A stretch of DNA of 64,000 bases from Portibacter lacus (GCF_021533215.1 NZ_JAJNKA010000001.1:248001-312000); one strand, 5' to 3'. Shown: positions 27,451 through 37,479, numbered from the stretch's first letter. Numbers and translations are program-made. Notes: a model not told the origin generated them from the letters alone.

Positions 27451-28539
27451 TTAAACTTTAATAACTTTCATGATAACTTCTACACGGCGATTATTTTTCC
27501 GACCTTGTTCCGTTTCATTGTCGTCGATCGGATTCACTTCTCCATTTCCGTAATAGATTAGTTTTTCTTTTGCAAAACCTTTAGAAATCATATAATTAGC
27601 GATGGCTTCAGCGCGTTGCGTGCTTATTCTTAGATTGCTACTTTCTTCGCCAGAAGAGTCTGTGAAACTATTCAGAATGATGGTGTGATCTGGAAAGTCT
27701 TGATGAAAACGCATCAGTTTGTCTAATGTAGGTCTTGCAGAATAGGGAAGGTCGGCGCTGCCTGCTTCGAATTCTAATTCAGGGAGTGTATAAACTTCAC
27801 CTGCAGCTAATGCTTCTCGATCTTCGTCAGTTAATGTTTCATTAGGTGTAAATTCTAACTTTTTAATTTTAACTAAATGCTTATTTCGCCTAAGTCCAGT
27901 TGCAGAACCAAAGCCCCAGAAAACATTAGAATTCCCATCGAAAATCAAATTTACAAGATCAATTTCTCTTCTTATTCTTACTACTCCATTGAATTCGAAT
28001 GTGAATATTTGCGAAGCTGGATTCCAATCAAACTTGACATTATAAAAGGTACAATTTTCTACATTCCCTTTATTCGGATGGAGCGGAATAGGTTCTGTAA
28101 GGCCTAGTTTATGGTGTGAAGCGCCATTTGCCATCAAAGCAACATGATCGAAGTGCGCATCAGCAAGATGAAAATTCTGGTAAGTATCCATTTCTACGCC
28201 GAATGAAGGATTAAGTCCACCGACTCCCATTCCTTCTCCGGTAGAGCCAGTCGACCATTCAGGGTGTAGAATAAAGGTGATGCCATCTGCTCCTCCATCA
28301 GAACAACCGAAGAATATTTCTAATTCGATGTGAAAAGGTTCATTTAGGTCAATGTCGTCTTTATACCACATAGAGCCAGTTTGCTCAAGAAGATTATCTG
28401 TGATCATGATGGTCGTGTCGTCTCTAAAAGTAGCACTTCCATTTAAGTAGAAATCACTCATAGAATAGGGGATTTCTTGACCAAACATGGCAAGGAAAGA
28501 GAAGGAGAAAAGTAAGCTATATAATAATCTCATGAACAC
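27451..28539 (-). CDS. OmpA-domain protein with L-type lectin domain
   Basis: A 362-residue secreted protein: signal peptide to about residue 20, then an L-type (legume-like) lectin domain around residues 30-225, with GGADGITFILHP, FGVEMDTYQN and a WGFGSATG strand. Residues about 250-360 are an OmpA-like peptidoglycan-binding domain (NSFTDSSGEESSNLRISTQRAEAI, GRKNNRRVEV). It probably links peptidoglycan to a glycan ligand at the envelope. It stands alone, convergent with the TonB receptor. Confidence 0.88.
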   Translation of the reverse strand: MFMRLLYSLLFSFSFLAMFGQEIPYSMSDFYLNGSATFRDDTTIMITDNLLEQTGSMWYKDDIDLNEPFHIELEIFFGCSDGGADGITFILHPEWSTGSTGEGMGVGGLNPSFGVEMDTYQNFHLADAHFDHVALMANGASHHKLGLTEPIPLHPNKGNVENCTFYNVKFDWNPASQIFTFEFNGVVRIRREIDLVNLIFDGNSNVFWGFGSATGLRRNKHLVKIKKLEFTPNETLTDEDREALAAGEVYTLPELEFEAGSADLPYSARPTLDKLMRFHQDFPDHTIILNSFTDSSGEESSNLRISTQRAEAIANYMISKGFAKEKLIYYGNGEVNPIDDNETEQGRKNNRRVEVIMKVIKV

Positions 28540-28864
28540 TAAAAATAAACCTAAATATTTACATTTGAAAATATCTGTGTGAATAGTAAGATAGATGCAG
28601 GAAATTGTGGTTTAGGTGTAAGCTGTAATTATTAATGTTATAAAAATAATGTGTTGAATCTTTTTGCGAGCTGAGTTTTGCTTTGTTTAATCTTTGCCCT
28701 CTGCGACTTTGCGAGAATCTTTTTTCTTGGCATTTCTTGAGAAGCACATGATGGTATCACCTCCAGCTGAGGCTACCATGTGATTCGGGATGCTCACCAC
28801 AAAATTCATGGGCTATTTGAGGTGATGCTATGGCATTGCTATTGGAAGCAACTTGAATAAGAAC
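28540..28864. other. 325-bp intergenic region with structured repeat A1
   Basis: Holds repeat copy A1 (28698-28840). A 62-codon ORF on the minus strand here is mostly repeat sequence and is not credible as a gene. Confidence 0.6.
28698..28840. repeat. Intergenic structured repeat, copy A1
   Basis: A 143-bp unit, the same length and highly similar to A2 at 30582-30724. It begins with the motif CCTCTGCGACTTTGCGAGAA and holds an inverted pair around an AGCTGA core, plus TCACCTC (28757-28763) complementary to GAGGTGA (28819-28825). It is related to copies B1 and B2 at 37591-38062. Confidence 0.85.
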
Positions 28865-29632
28865 TTATTTATTGATCAATGCGTAGCCTATTTTTCCAAA
28901 TGTATGATATATTGGCATAATGCAGAGCGTATTGGCTTGGTTACAAATCATTGTTTCAGATGAAATTTCTTTCATCTTGGCCAAGTCTGCGAGCTTTCCT
29001 ATTTTACTTTGATCACTTGAGAAAATTATCTTTTTAGATAAGTCAACAATTGAAATACTCCTATTCAGATCTGATTCAGCAAGAATTAAAATAATAGCTT
29101 CCTGATCATCTCTGCTTTTGTTTAACAAAAGATTCTTTCCAGCAATTGCCAATATCCTTGCTGAAGCGTCTATTTCTTTTTTTAGGTAGGATTCTTCAGC
29201 TATATTTTCTGAGCTTAATATCAGAGAATCAGATGTCGTTAATTCTCCTACTTTTACATTGTTTCCTTTGATACTTGAGGATTCTTCGCTTACTGATTCT
29301 ATAGTTGGAACGGGAATTTGACTTTTAGAATCATTTACCTCATTTACAATGGTATCAATGATAGGTTGAGAAAAGTCCTTCATGGTATCGTCATCATAAT
29401 CTGAATTAAATTTGTAACCACTAGTTTCCTTTTCTTCCGGCAACTCATATTCGGAGTCTTGGTCCTTGGCTGTTGCGTCTAAACTGACTTCTTTATTCGG
29501 GAAAGCAATAGATTTAATATCATCACCTAGACCTTTATAGTTTGTTATTAATAAGGCTATTATGCCAGATATTATTAGAAAAAATATAAAGACGATGATT
29601 CTAAATATTCTTTTAATGGGATTTTTTTTCAT
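28865..29632 (-). CDS. Membrane-anchored protein, unknown
   Basis: A 255-residue protein with a single N-terminal transmembrane segment (IFRIIVFIFFLIISGIIALLI, about residues 9-30), a long acidic, Ser-rich linker (about 45-150), and a C-terminal domain of about 100 residues (SISIVDLSKKIIFSSD, MPIYHTFGKIGYALINK). That domain resembles one half of a small periplasmic Cache-type sensor, but I cannot confirm it. No output domain is present. Neighbouring SpoIIAA-like and OmpA genes do not suggest a pathway. Confidence 0.6.
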   Translation of the reverse strand: MKKNPIKRIFRIIVFIFFLIISGIIALLITNYKGLGDDIKSIAFPNKEVSLDATAKDQDSEYELPEEKETSGYKFNSDYDDDTMKDFSQPIIDTIVNEVNDSKSQIPVPTIESVSEESSSIKGNNVKVGELTTSDSLILSSENIAEESYLKKEIDASARILAIAGKNLLLNKSRDDQEAIILILAESDLNRSISIVDLSKKIIFSSDQSKIGKLADLAKMKEISSETMICNQANTLCIMPIYHTFGKIGYALINK

Positions 29633-29867
29633 TGCTTATTGTTGAAATTTCTTCGTTATTTTTAAGTGTTTCTGTCCAATCTTAAGTAGATTGTTGAACC
29701 AATCATATTAACAAGAGTTTCGAGCAAAAGATTCTGAGAAGATACTAAACTTTATTTTTATATACCAGGATTTTCATTCCTTCACAATCTCTTGTTGCAG
29801 AACTGTTCTATAAAGATTAGCAAATGTTTTTATTGGCAAAGGGCCGTTCCCTAAGACTTAAAAGGAA

Positions 29868-30224
29868 TTATGATTCTCCTAACCATTCCCAAGCAGCATC
29901 AAATTCGTCAAGGTCGAAGTATTTCTCATCAAATTTTGTGAAAACATTGTTTATTGCAATGAGGGGCTTCCACCATTTTTTCTCACCAACGAATGCTATT
30001 TTGTCTATTTTATTCCAATGTTTTATTCCTAGAATAAATTGTTCTAGTAAAGCATCAAAAGTCTCCCCTTTGGAGTTCAAGGAAATAAGGAGTTTTACCT
30101 TTCCGTATTTATCTTCCATCTCTTTTAAATCAGGTTCAATGCTAGCAATCTCTGCACCTATAATCGCCCAACTCAATTCATACACTAGGGTATCTGGTCG
30201 TAATGATTCTAATTTAGTTATCAT
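29868..30224 (-). CDS. SpoIIAA-like / STAS-related protein
   Basis: A 118-residue protein resembling the SpoIIAA-like (STAS/Sec14-type, DUF3478) family. It alternates strands and helices (KLLISLNSKGETFDALLEQF, KIAFVGEKKWWKPLIAINN, KYFDLDEFDAAWEWLG). It is cytoplasmic and has a conserved hydrophobic pocket, but no catalytic site is known. Such small proteins occur as single genes in many bacteria with unknown ligands. An overlapping plus-strand ORF (29824-30231) has no family features and is taken as a shadow. Confidence 0.75.
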   Translation of the reverse strand: MITKLESLRPDTLVYELSWAIIGAEIASIEPDLKEMEDKYGKVKLLISLNSKGETFDALLEQFILGIKHWNKIDKIAFVGEKKWWKPLIAINNVFTKFDEKYFDLDEFDAAWEWLGES

Positions 30225-30906
30225 TTTATAAATATGTTATGCTTTAAAAAGATAATAATTTCTTCTTTGCCTTCTTCCTACTTAAGTTCAGTCCAGCAAC
30301 TATATCAAACTAAAAGAATACTTGATTAATTAGTTCAATATGGTGCTGTAGAAATAGGTAAAAGTAGGTACCATTTCGAATTGTTTTTCACTTTTATCTC
30401 AATCGCTTGAAATAACAATAATTACAAATTGAATGTATATACTATAAGCATACTTTTGTATTACTGTAAAATACTTGCATTTTGTCTAAAAGGTGCATTT
30501 ATACAGATTTATTTATAAGCAGATTATATTCAAGTTAGAAAAGAATGGTCTTGTTTTAAACAAGTTCAATTAGCTCGGCGTCCTCTGCGATTTTGCGAGA
30601 ATCTTTTTTCTTGACATTTCTTGAGAAGCACATGATGGTCTCACCTCCAGCTGAGGTTATCATGTGCTTCTTGATGCTCACCACAAAATTCATAGACTAC
30701 TTGAGGTGATGCTACGAAATTGCTTATTTTCTATGTAAACTGCGACTTTGTGACAGGAACTAAATTAAGCTCGCCGATTGCTCCATTGCACTTCGAGCTC
30801 GACGATCTAGATTGTGGAATTGCCTCCGGCATCCGCAGCCCTCGGGTATGCCTCGGGTTCCTGACCTAAATTGCCTCTGGCAATTATCTGCTAGCTAGCG
30901 GATCGG
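30225..30906. other. 682-bp intergenic region with structured repeat A2 and a GC-richer tail
   Basis: AT-rich up to about 30560, then repeat A2 (30582-30724), then a GC-richer stretch (about 30771-30900) with several CTCGGG and GCCTC(C/T)GGCA words. I see no gene. The repeats and base composition mark the downstream edge of the nucleoside-salvage locus. Confidence 0.6.
30582..30724. repeat. Intergenic structured repeat, copy A2
   Basis: A 143-bp unit, same length as A1. The stem CACATGAT (30629-30636) / ATCATGTG (30659-30666) is 8 bp, and TCACCTC (30641-30647) is complementary to GAGGTGA (30703-30709). It lies downstream of the susCD-like pair on the minus strand. Confidence 0.85.
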
Positions 30907-32340
30907 TCAGTCATACCAGTTACTTGTATTTATATTATCACCACCGATGCGTGAAACTGCCTCCGTGTAATTCTTAGCATTCGTTGCTTGCTCAGATTCT
31001 GGATATAAGTAACGCAATGGATACCTGTCATTATTCAAATTATCTGGCCCTGGCGTTAAAACAGGAAACCCCGTTCTGCGAATATTGAACCACGCTTCAT
31101 GGCCATTCGAAACCAAGCTAAACCATTTCTGCGTCATGATCTTTTCTAGATTCCCGTCACCAGCCAATGCTACACTTTCTTGATTCATATAATCTACTGG
31201 AACATCCAATCCCAAATAATTAAAGTGCGCTTTGATACCTTCCGTATAATACTGCTCCACATCTCCATCTATAAATCCCTTTTCCGCTGCTTCTGCTAAT
31301 GCGAATTGCTGCTCAGCATACAACATAAATAATGCATCTACACCATTCGGAACATCTCTATATATAGAACCAAACAATGAAATTTCTGCAAGGTCAATAT
31401 TGTTAGCACTAATCGTTTCCCGACTTTGGCCGTTCTGAAGTCCTGTATATTTCGGTTCCCCACTACTAGCACTCTTTTCGGAAGGCCTATAAATAACCTC
31501 CATTCTTGGGTCATTCCATGATTTCAGGATCGTTTCTACCGTTGTAGTCATTCGGTGCTCTTGGTATAATCCAAGTCCAACTTGTGACAATGGAAACTGA
31601 TTCGGAGCGGTGTTCAAATATGGCAATACAGCGTTGTCGCCATTGGATTCCATTAATTTACCACTATTGACTAATGCTTTAAGATTGCTAAAATCAGAGA
31701 TTCTTTTCGATATCCTCATGGTATATCTTACTTGCAAAGCATTCGCAAATCTTACCCATTTCTCTAAGTCTCCACTAAACATAACATCACCATTAATCGA
31801 AGCAGTTGTGCTACCAAGGGTCTCTGCCGATTGGTGAAGCACTGCAAGTATACCTGTATTCGGATCGGTATAAATAGATTCCTGTGTATCATATTTCGGC
31901 TGAGTAATTCCTTCTTTAGCCTTCAGTGCCTCCGAATAGGGAACATCGCCCCACAAATCAGTCAACTGTGAAAAAATGTAGGATTTCATAATATCTCCGA
32001 CCGCGATGTACGCTTCATTCGTACCATTGACAGATTGCATCGAATTAATGTCGGTCAGTAATCCGAAGAGTATTTGCCAATATTCGCTATTCGTACCCAT
32101 TTCATATCTGTCGATTCTTTCGAATTCTACACTAGCTGCAAATTGAGTGAGGTAGTTGGATAATCTGAATCCTTGTGTGTAAGTGTTTTCATTGGCAAGT
32201 ACAGAAATAACATTGGCCAATAAAAATTGTGGATCAATGTTTTCTGTTGCATTCGGATTCTCATTAATCGTTTCGAAATCTTTCGTGCAAGCACTGAAAA
32301 TCAAAACCGAACTGATGATTATTAATATATATTTCTTCAT
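30907..32340 (-). CDS. SusD/RagB-like lipoprotein of the nucleoside locus
   Basis: A 477-residue SusD-like lipoprotein: lipobox IFSAC with Cys at about residue 18, followed by TKDFETINENPN, then SusD-like repeats (WGDVPYSEALKA near residue 135) and a C-terminal block (WFSLVSNGHEAWFNIRRTGFPVL). It is shorter than the first SusD in this window and belongs to the compact SusD-like group. It starts 10 nt after the SusC-like gene and is last in the operon with the kinase and nucleoside hydrolase, so it probably binds their substrate at the surface. Confidence 0.93.
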   Translation of the reverse strand: MKKYILIIISSVLIFSACTKDFETINENPNATENIDPQFLLANVISVLANENTYTQGFRLSNYLTQFAASVEFERIDRYEMGTNSEYWQILFGLLTDINSMQSVNGTNEAYIAVGDIMKSYIFSQLTDLWGDVPYSEALKAKEGITQPKYDTQESIYTDPNTGILAVLHQSAETLGSTTASINGDVMFSGDLEKWVRFANALQVRYTMRISKRISDFSNLKALVNSGKLMESNGDNAVLPYLNTAPNQFPLSQVGLGLYQEHRMTTTVETILKSWNDPRMEVIYRPSEKSASSGEPKYTGLQNGQSRETISANNIDLAEISLFGSIYRDVPNGVDALFMLYAEQQFALAEAAEKGFIDGDVEQYYTEGIKAHFNYLGLDVPVDYMNQESVALAGDGNLEKIMTQKWFSLVSNGHEAWFNIRRTGFPVLTPGPDNLNNDRYPLRYLYPESEQATNAKNYTEAVSRIGGDNINTSNWYD

Positions 32341-32350
32341 TTTTCTCTAT

Positions 32351-35300
32351 TTAAAATTCACTTTTAAGACTGATTCCAAAACTCCTCGTGGAAGGATATG
32401 ACATATCTTCTACTCCATAAGTAAAGTTCCGATCTTGGATTCCATTTAGCTCAGGATCAACATGTGGATTTTCTGTAAATAATAATAAGTTACTTCCCAC
32501 GATACCTAGTTTTAAACCTTGAAAACCTATCGTTTTCGTGACATTATCTGAAAAGGTATAGTATATCCCAACTTGCCTCAGCTTAACATACGAAGCATCA
32601 TAAATCGAGCTTTCTTCATTCCCTCGATCATAAAAGTTGTTGTTGAATCTACTTGCGGAAACAGAGGTAGTATTCGGTACATAATTTGGATTTTCTTCTG
32701 TTCCAATGTTCATCACACCTTCACCAATTATGCCCTCTTCTCGACCTACTAAAGTCTCCTTTAAGATACCTGCCGTACTTCCAAGTGCTTTGGTTCTCGA
32801 AGCCAAAACTCCTCCTTGCCTCCAGTCCACTAAAACATTGACCATCAAATTTTTATAACTGAATTCATTCCCGAAACCTAAACTAAAATCCGGGTTGTAA
32901 TTTCCCAATAGCCTTAAGTTACCGTCCTGAACCGGCAATCCATTCGCACCATAAAGTATTTTTCCATCGATTTTCACAAATCCAGTTCCGTACATATCAC
33001 CAACTCGGCCTCCTTCCTTAGCAATGTAGAATATGGCATTCGATCCTCCACTTCCTCCGAAGAATTTTGCGTCTCCAGTAACAAACTGATCTACACCTTC
33101 TGGCAATTCTGTTACTTCACTTCGATAGGTTGAAAAATTCACCGAAGCATTCCAGTTAAATGTTTTAGAGCGAATAATCTTTCCACTAATCCTAGTTTCG
33201 AGTCCTTGGGTAGTGACCCTTCCGCCATTTTCGATAATATTACTAAAACCTGAAGCATTCGAAATGGGTCTCCCGATGATCTGATTAATACTTGAATTCT
33301 GATATACGGAAACTTCCGCTTGTAATCGGCTTCCGAAAAACCACAACTCTGCTCCTGCTTCTAATGCATTCAGCCTCTCTGGTTTTAAATTCGCATTCTT
33401 TAATACCGTTTCATTGGTCACTCTAAAAAATGAACCATAATTCTGATTAAATTGGAAGGTATTATTAAGCTGATAAGGATCGGTATCATTTCCTGCACTC
33501 GAAGCATTAAATCTTAATTTGGCAAATGAAATAGCTTCTGGAAGTTCAAACATATTCGAAAGCACATAGCTCATTCCTGCCGAATAATAGGCGAATGAAT
33601 TGTTTTCTGAAGGAAGTGTACTACTCCAGTCATTCCGAACGGTCAGGTCCAAATACAATGATGACTGATAACTGATATTTCCTATTCCATATATAGAATT
33701 AATCCTCTTTGTGAAGATCTGTGAAGTCCCTTTTAGCGGGTTTCTTGAATTCGCCAAGGTATAAATTCCCGGAATCGAAAGTTGACTCGCTTCAGAATAG
33801 GCGTAGTCTATTTTTTGATCAAATCGATTCCCTCCTGCGGCCACTGAAAATCGGATATCGTCTGATATTTTGTCATTGTAAGAAAGCAATGCATCCGTGT
33901 TCATTTCGCGATAGGCAATTTTATCTTCTCTGAAACTACCGAATGGATTTCTGTTTGTACTAACCACCCGCTTGAAAGCTCTATCATCATTATAAGAATC
34001 CACACCCGTTCTGACTCTGAAGCTCAACTTATCCGTGATATCGTAAGTCAGTGCGCCATTTCCTAGCACCCGATTTTTGTTGAAACTATTGGTGTTTTCG
34101 TATAAGGTCAGATACGGATTCGTTAACCACAAGTAGTTGATGTCATAATGCTCTAAGCCTTCGTAACCTTTCTGCCAGTAATCTTTCATCGCTGCTATAT
34201 CCGTCTGGCGGCCGGTCCAGTTAAATCCATAGACGACATTTTCATAACCGTATCCTAAGTTGGGACGATTGTTACTCCTAGAATTGATGTAATTAAGAAA
34301 TCCATCGAATCTGAAATTCTGGGTCATCTTCTGATCTATTGCTATAGAAACACCATCCCTTTTTAGGTCAGTATTGGGAAGTATACCTTCATTTCGGAGG
34401 TTGTTATAAGCGACTCTTATACTTCCGTTTTCGCCACCATTACTTATTGCGAAACTGTTCTGTGTTGTAAGTCCTGTCTCGAAAAAGTCACGTACGTTGT
34501 TCGGTCGAGACACCCAAGGTGTTGCTTCGATCGGCGTATAAGTGCCATCAGGCCTTTTCCTTGATAAGACGTCACCTGCTCTGACTGGATTTCCATCTAG
34601 ATCTACAGATGGACTATCGAACTGATTGATGAGTAATCCTGCATCTAATCTTGGTCCGTAGCTTGCGAGTCCACCATCATTGATTCCAGCACCTGTTCCG
34701 TTTTGAAATGAATATTCTCCATTAGAGCCACCACCATATTCGTTTTGGTAGTCGGGTAGGGTGAGGAGGGTTTCGAAAGTGATCGTATTATTAACAGAAA
34801 TTCCGAGGCCCTTCTTTGGCTCACCTCTTTTAGTGGTGATAACGACAACACCATTTGCAGCACGAGAACCATATAAGGCTGCAGAACCAGCTCCTTTGAG
34901 AATAGAAATAGATTCAATATCATCTGGGCTAAATTCAGAGGCACCGTTCCCGAAATCAACCTCCTGAAGTGCTCCGTCATTCGTCAGATCACTGGTGATT
35001 AATTGGTTGCTAATCGGAACACCATCGACGACAAATAAAGGTTCGTTGCGACCGCTAATAGAATTCTCCCCTCTAATAATAATTCTCGAAGAAGATCCGA
35101 CGCCTGATGATCCATTAGTGATCTGGACACCTGCGATATTTCCGGCAAGGCTATTGACCAGATTCGTTTGTGGTACCACTCTAAGCGTCGTTCCATCTAT
35201 TTTGGAGACACCAGCGCTTAAGGCTTGCTTTTCCCGTTTAATTCCCAGGGCCGTGACCACGATTTCATCTAATTGTCCAGCAGCAGGCATCATTTCGATA

Positions 35301-35569
35301 AGTTCTGGAATATTACCATTGGTAACATACACCCTCTTCGTTTCGTATCCAAGGAAGGAAATGTCTAGTTGGAAATCTTGCGATTCGGTTTCTATAGTAA
35401 AAAGTCCTTCCAGGTCCGTGACAGTGTAGTTTTGTGTCCCGACTTCATTAATGGTGGCACCTATCATAGGAAGGTTTTCGGTATCCACAATTTTAGAAGT
35501 ATAACTATTCGACTGACTAAATAATGAAGCCATGAATAATTGAAAAAGTAGAATGTAGAGCAATCTCAT
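32351..35569 (-). CDS. SusC/RagA family TonB-dependent transporter of the nucleoside locus
   Basis: A 1,072-residue SusC-like protein: signal peptide, carboxypeptidase-D-like domain (IVDTENLPMIGATINEVG), TonB box (DEIVVTALGIK), plug (GENSISGRNEPLFVVDGVPI, LKGAGSAALYGSRAANGVVVITT) and a barrel ending FGISLKSEF. It lies 9 nt after the kinase gene and 10 nt before susD, on one transcript. The coupling to cytoplasmic nucleoside-processing enzymes suggests it imports a nucleoside or nucleoside-containing molecule. Confidence 0.95.
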   Translation of the reverse strand: MRLLYILLFQLFMASLFSQSNSYTSKIVDTENLPMIGATINEVGTQNYTVTDLEGLFTIETESQDFQLDISFLGYETKRVYVTNGNIPELIEMMPAAGQLDEIVVTALGIKREKQALSAGVSKIDGTTLRVVPQTNLVNSLAGNIAGVQITNGSSGVGSSSRIIIRGENSISGRNEPLFVVDGVPISNQLITSDLTNDGALQEVDFGNGASEFSPDDIESISILKGAGSAALYGSRAANGVVVITTKRGEPKKGLGISVNNTITFETLLTLPDYQNEYGGGSNGEYSFQNGTGAGINDGGLASYGPRLDAGLLINQFDSPSVDLDGNPVRAGDVLSRKRPDGTYTPIEATPWVSRPNNVRDFFETGLTTQNSFAISNGGENGSIRVAYNNLRNEGILPNTDLKRDGVSIAIDQKMTQNFRFDGFLNYINSRSNNRPNLGYGYENVVYGFNWTGRQTDIAAMKDYWQKGYEGLEHYDINYLWLTNPYLTLYENTNSFNKNRVLGNGALTYDITDKLSFRVRTGVDSYNDDRAFKRVVSTNRNPFGSFREDKIAYREMNTDALLSYNDKISDDIRFSVAAGGNRFDQKIDYAYSEASQLSIPGIYTLANSRNPLKGTSQIFTKRINSIYGIGNISYQSSLYLDLTVRNDWSSTLPSENNSFAYYSAGMSYVLSNMFELPEAISFAKLRFNASSAGNDTDPYQLNNTFQFNQNYGSFFRVTNETVLKNANLKPERLNALEAGAELWFFGSRLQAEVSVYQNSSINQIIGRPISNASGFSNIIENGGRVTTQGLETRISGKIIRSKTFNWNASVNFSTYRSEVTELPEGVDQFVTGDAKFFGGSGGSNAIFYIAKEGGRVGDMYGTGFVKIDGKILYGANGLPVQDGNLRLLGNYNPDFSLGFGNEFSYKNLMVNVLVDWRQGGVLASRTKALGSTAGILKETLVGREEGIIGEGVMNIGTEENPNYVPNTTSVSASRFNNNFYDRGNEESSIYDASYVKLRQVGIYYTFSDNVTKTIGFQGLKLGIVGSNLLLFTENPHVDPELNGIQDRNFTYGVEDMSYPSTRSFGISLKSEF

Positions 35570-35578
35570 TTTTATTGT

Positions 35579-36568
35579 TTAGTTATTAAGTATGTATTCG
35601 TGAGCTGTTTCTAAGAGCTGAATTCGTTTTTCTAGGTCAATGTTTAAAGGCAACTGGGCAAGACCCATAATTCTTCGCATCATTTCGACACCTGCGCATT
35701 GTTTGCATAATTCTAGGTCAAGTGGCGCTTCAGAAGTATAATATTTGAATGCATTAAAAATGGTTTTAACGGGTTGGTCTGCCATCATTAAGTGCGCCAC
35801 GCAAACTCCAATCTCAAATTCTGGATAGCCGTGAAAGCAAAATTCTGGATCAATAACCTTGATTCCATCTTCAGTTTTTAACCAACTTCCAGGAAAGTAA
35901 TCTCCATGTAGAAGTGTGTTGCCATTCGCCAAGTATCGATCTCCAAGTGCTGAAACTGCTGATTTCAGTTCGTCATCTGCTTTGTATTTCTTACTCGCTT
36001 CGGAAAGTCCTGGCAGAATGTCATCTAGGTTCAATCCATTATCATCCATAAAAGGATAGACAAACATATGCTCATGGTTAAGCTTTCTCATGGAGAGATT
36101 ATCTATTCTTTCTTCGTCCTCAGCTACTTTATGATCTTTGTGCATCTGGGCTGCAAATTTCATGATCTGTTGTAGATCTTCGTCTTCGATGGTTTGTTGA
36201 GTATCATATAAGTAAGTAAAATCACTACCAGCACCAAGATCTTCCATAGAGATGATATTGTTTTCCTTATCGATGGCAATAATATCAGGCGTCATTTTCT
36301 TTAATTCGTCACTGCTCGCTATAGCATTATAGAATTCTGCTTCTCTTTGACATCGGTCTTGCGGAGCAGCTACTTGAGGATATTTCTCTACGTATGCTCG
36401 GCTCTGCTTAATGATAAAGGTTCTTTTATTCGTCATCACTCGGAGTGTGAAATTCATGTTTCCCGCTCCTGGAATTTCTACTCCAGATACGTTTTCACCA
36501 TCTTCAAGCCAAGCGGCTTTTTGGAGGTAGCTTTCTATTTGTTGTTTGTCGTTTTTTAGTTTAATCAT
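35579..36568 (-). CDS. Methylthioribose-kinase-like aminoglycoside phosphotransferase-fold kinase
   Basis: A 329-residue kinase of the APH/choline-kinase fold, closest in motif to 5-methylthioribose kinase. Catalytic loop LLHGDYFPGSWL (about residues 220-231) and metal motif VIDPEFCFHGYPEFEIGV follow the MtnK pattern; the N-terminal nucleotide loop is GAGNMNFTLRV. It overlaps the nucleoside hydrolase gene by 4 nt. The pair could hydrolyse a nucleoside and then phosphorylate the released pentose at C1. A different APH-fold substrate (sugar, choline or thiamine) cannot be excluded. Start ATG 36568. Confidence 0.78.
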   Translation of the reverse strand: MIKLKNDKQQIESYLQKAAWLEDGENVSGVEIPGAGNMNFTLRVMTNKRTFIIKQSRAYVEKYPQVAAPQDRCQREAEFYNAIASSDELKKMTPDIIAIDKENNIISMEDLGAGSDFTYLYDTQQTIEDEDLQQIMKFAAQMHKDHKVAEDEERIDNLSMRKLNHEHMFVYPFMDDNGLNLDDILPGLSEASKKYKADDELKSAVSALGDRYLANGNTLLHGDYFPGSWLKTEDGIKVIDPEFCFHGYPEFEIGVCVAHLMMADQPVKTIFNAFKYYTSEAPLDLELCKQCAGVEMMRRIMGLAQLPLNIDLEKRIQLLETAHEYILNN

Positions 36569-37479
36569 TTTAAGCTATTCATTAATTTTTCGTGATAATC
36601 AGAAACTACATCGTAGCAATAGGTCACAGGGAAGCCATTTTGCTCATCACATAATAGGTACTGCTTGTAAACCTTGTTTGGGTTTTCTTTTACGGTGTCG
36701 TCTTTGTGTATTTCTAGTCGGGCATTAAGTTTTTCGCTGATAATATCTGCAGGTGCGATGATATAGTGACTTGCAAGTACATCGAAAGGATTAAAACCTT
36801 GTGCTCCTTGATCTAGCCATTGTTGAAGCCATGGTTGGGAGTGCTGAGCTAACCATTGGAAATCTGCACTTCTTTCTTTTAGTAGGTCAATGTCATCTTG
36901 CTTTAGCCATACTTTATTCGAGATTTCAAATGGACATAAAACTATGTTGATATTGTTTTCGAACATTACTCGGAATGCTTCATTGTCTAGGTCAAAATTG
37001 AGATCTCTAGCGTGATTTCCTAGATTGCCAATTTTAAAGTAATCCGTTGGTTTTCTTCTTCCAGCGACAAGAACTACCTCTTCGATCTGATCTTTTAATT
37101 CGGGGTAATTCAGCAATAGTAATCCTACATTGGTAGCGGGACCGATGGCCATAATGGTCATTTTATCTTTGGTCAATGCTTGAGCAAGAGCTTCCACCGC
37201 TTCATTCGTTTCCACATTGTTTAGGACTAGAGCTTCTCCTGCACCTTTATAGACAGGTATTTTATTTTCAGCGAAGTTAGCATTGATGTATTGCGAAAGT
37301 CTGTAGGCATCGTCGATCAAGGTATTACCAAAAACAGCACTAATGGCAACGATTTCTATGTTTTCAGCATGCAGTAGTTGTAGGACGGCATATCCATCAT
37401 CTACATCACAGTATCCCTCGCGAGCATGTCTTTTCATTCCGACTGATAAGTCTGTATCTATCCAAATTTTCTTTTTCAT
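36565..37479 (-). CDS. Nucleoside hydrolase (IUNH family)
   Basis: A 304-residue inosine/uridine-preferring nucleoside hydrolase-family protein that splits a ribonucleoside into base and ribose. The N-terminal calcium-binding Asp cluster is present but split: IDTDLSVGMKRHAREGYCDVDDGYAV has about 14 extra residues between DTD and DVDD, where classic members have DTDPGxDDA. Later hallmarks are NLGNHARDLNFDLDNEA, ILCPFEISNKVW and NPFDVLASHYIIAP. First gene of the kinase-susC-susD operon. The insertion may alter substrate choice; the reaction class is confident. Confidence 0.88.
   Translation of the reverse strand: MKKKIWIDTDLSVGMKRHAREGYCDVDDGYAVLQLLHAENIEIVAISAVFGNTLIDDAYRLSQYINANFAENKIPVYKGAGEALVLNNVETNEAVEALAQALTKDKMTIMAIGPATNVGLLLLNYPELKDQIEEVVLVAGRRKPTDYFKIGNLGNHARDLNFDLDNEAFRVMFENNINIVLCPFEISNKVWLKQDDIDLLKERSADFQWLAQHSQPWLQQWLDQGAQGFNPFDVLASHYIIAPADIISEKLNARLEIHKDDTVKENPNKVYKQYLLCDEQNGFPVTYCYDVVSDYHEKLMNSLK

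Noticed and set aside
28559-28747. A 62-codon minus-strand ORF in repeat A1.
   Set aside because: Much of it is made of intergenic repeat sequence that recurs at 30582-30724 without an equivalent protein frame.
29824-30231. A 135-codon plus-strand ORF opposite the SpoIIAA-like gene.
   Set aside because: It shows no domain, and its sequence is the shadow of a recognisable minus-strand gene.
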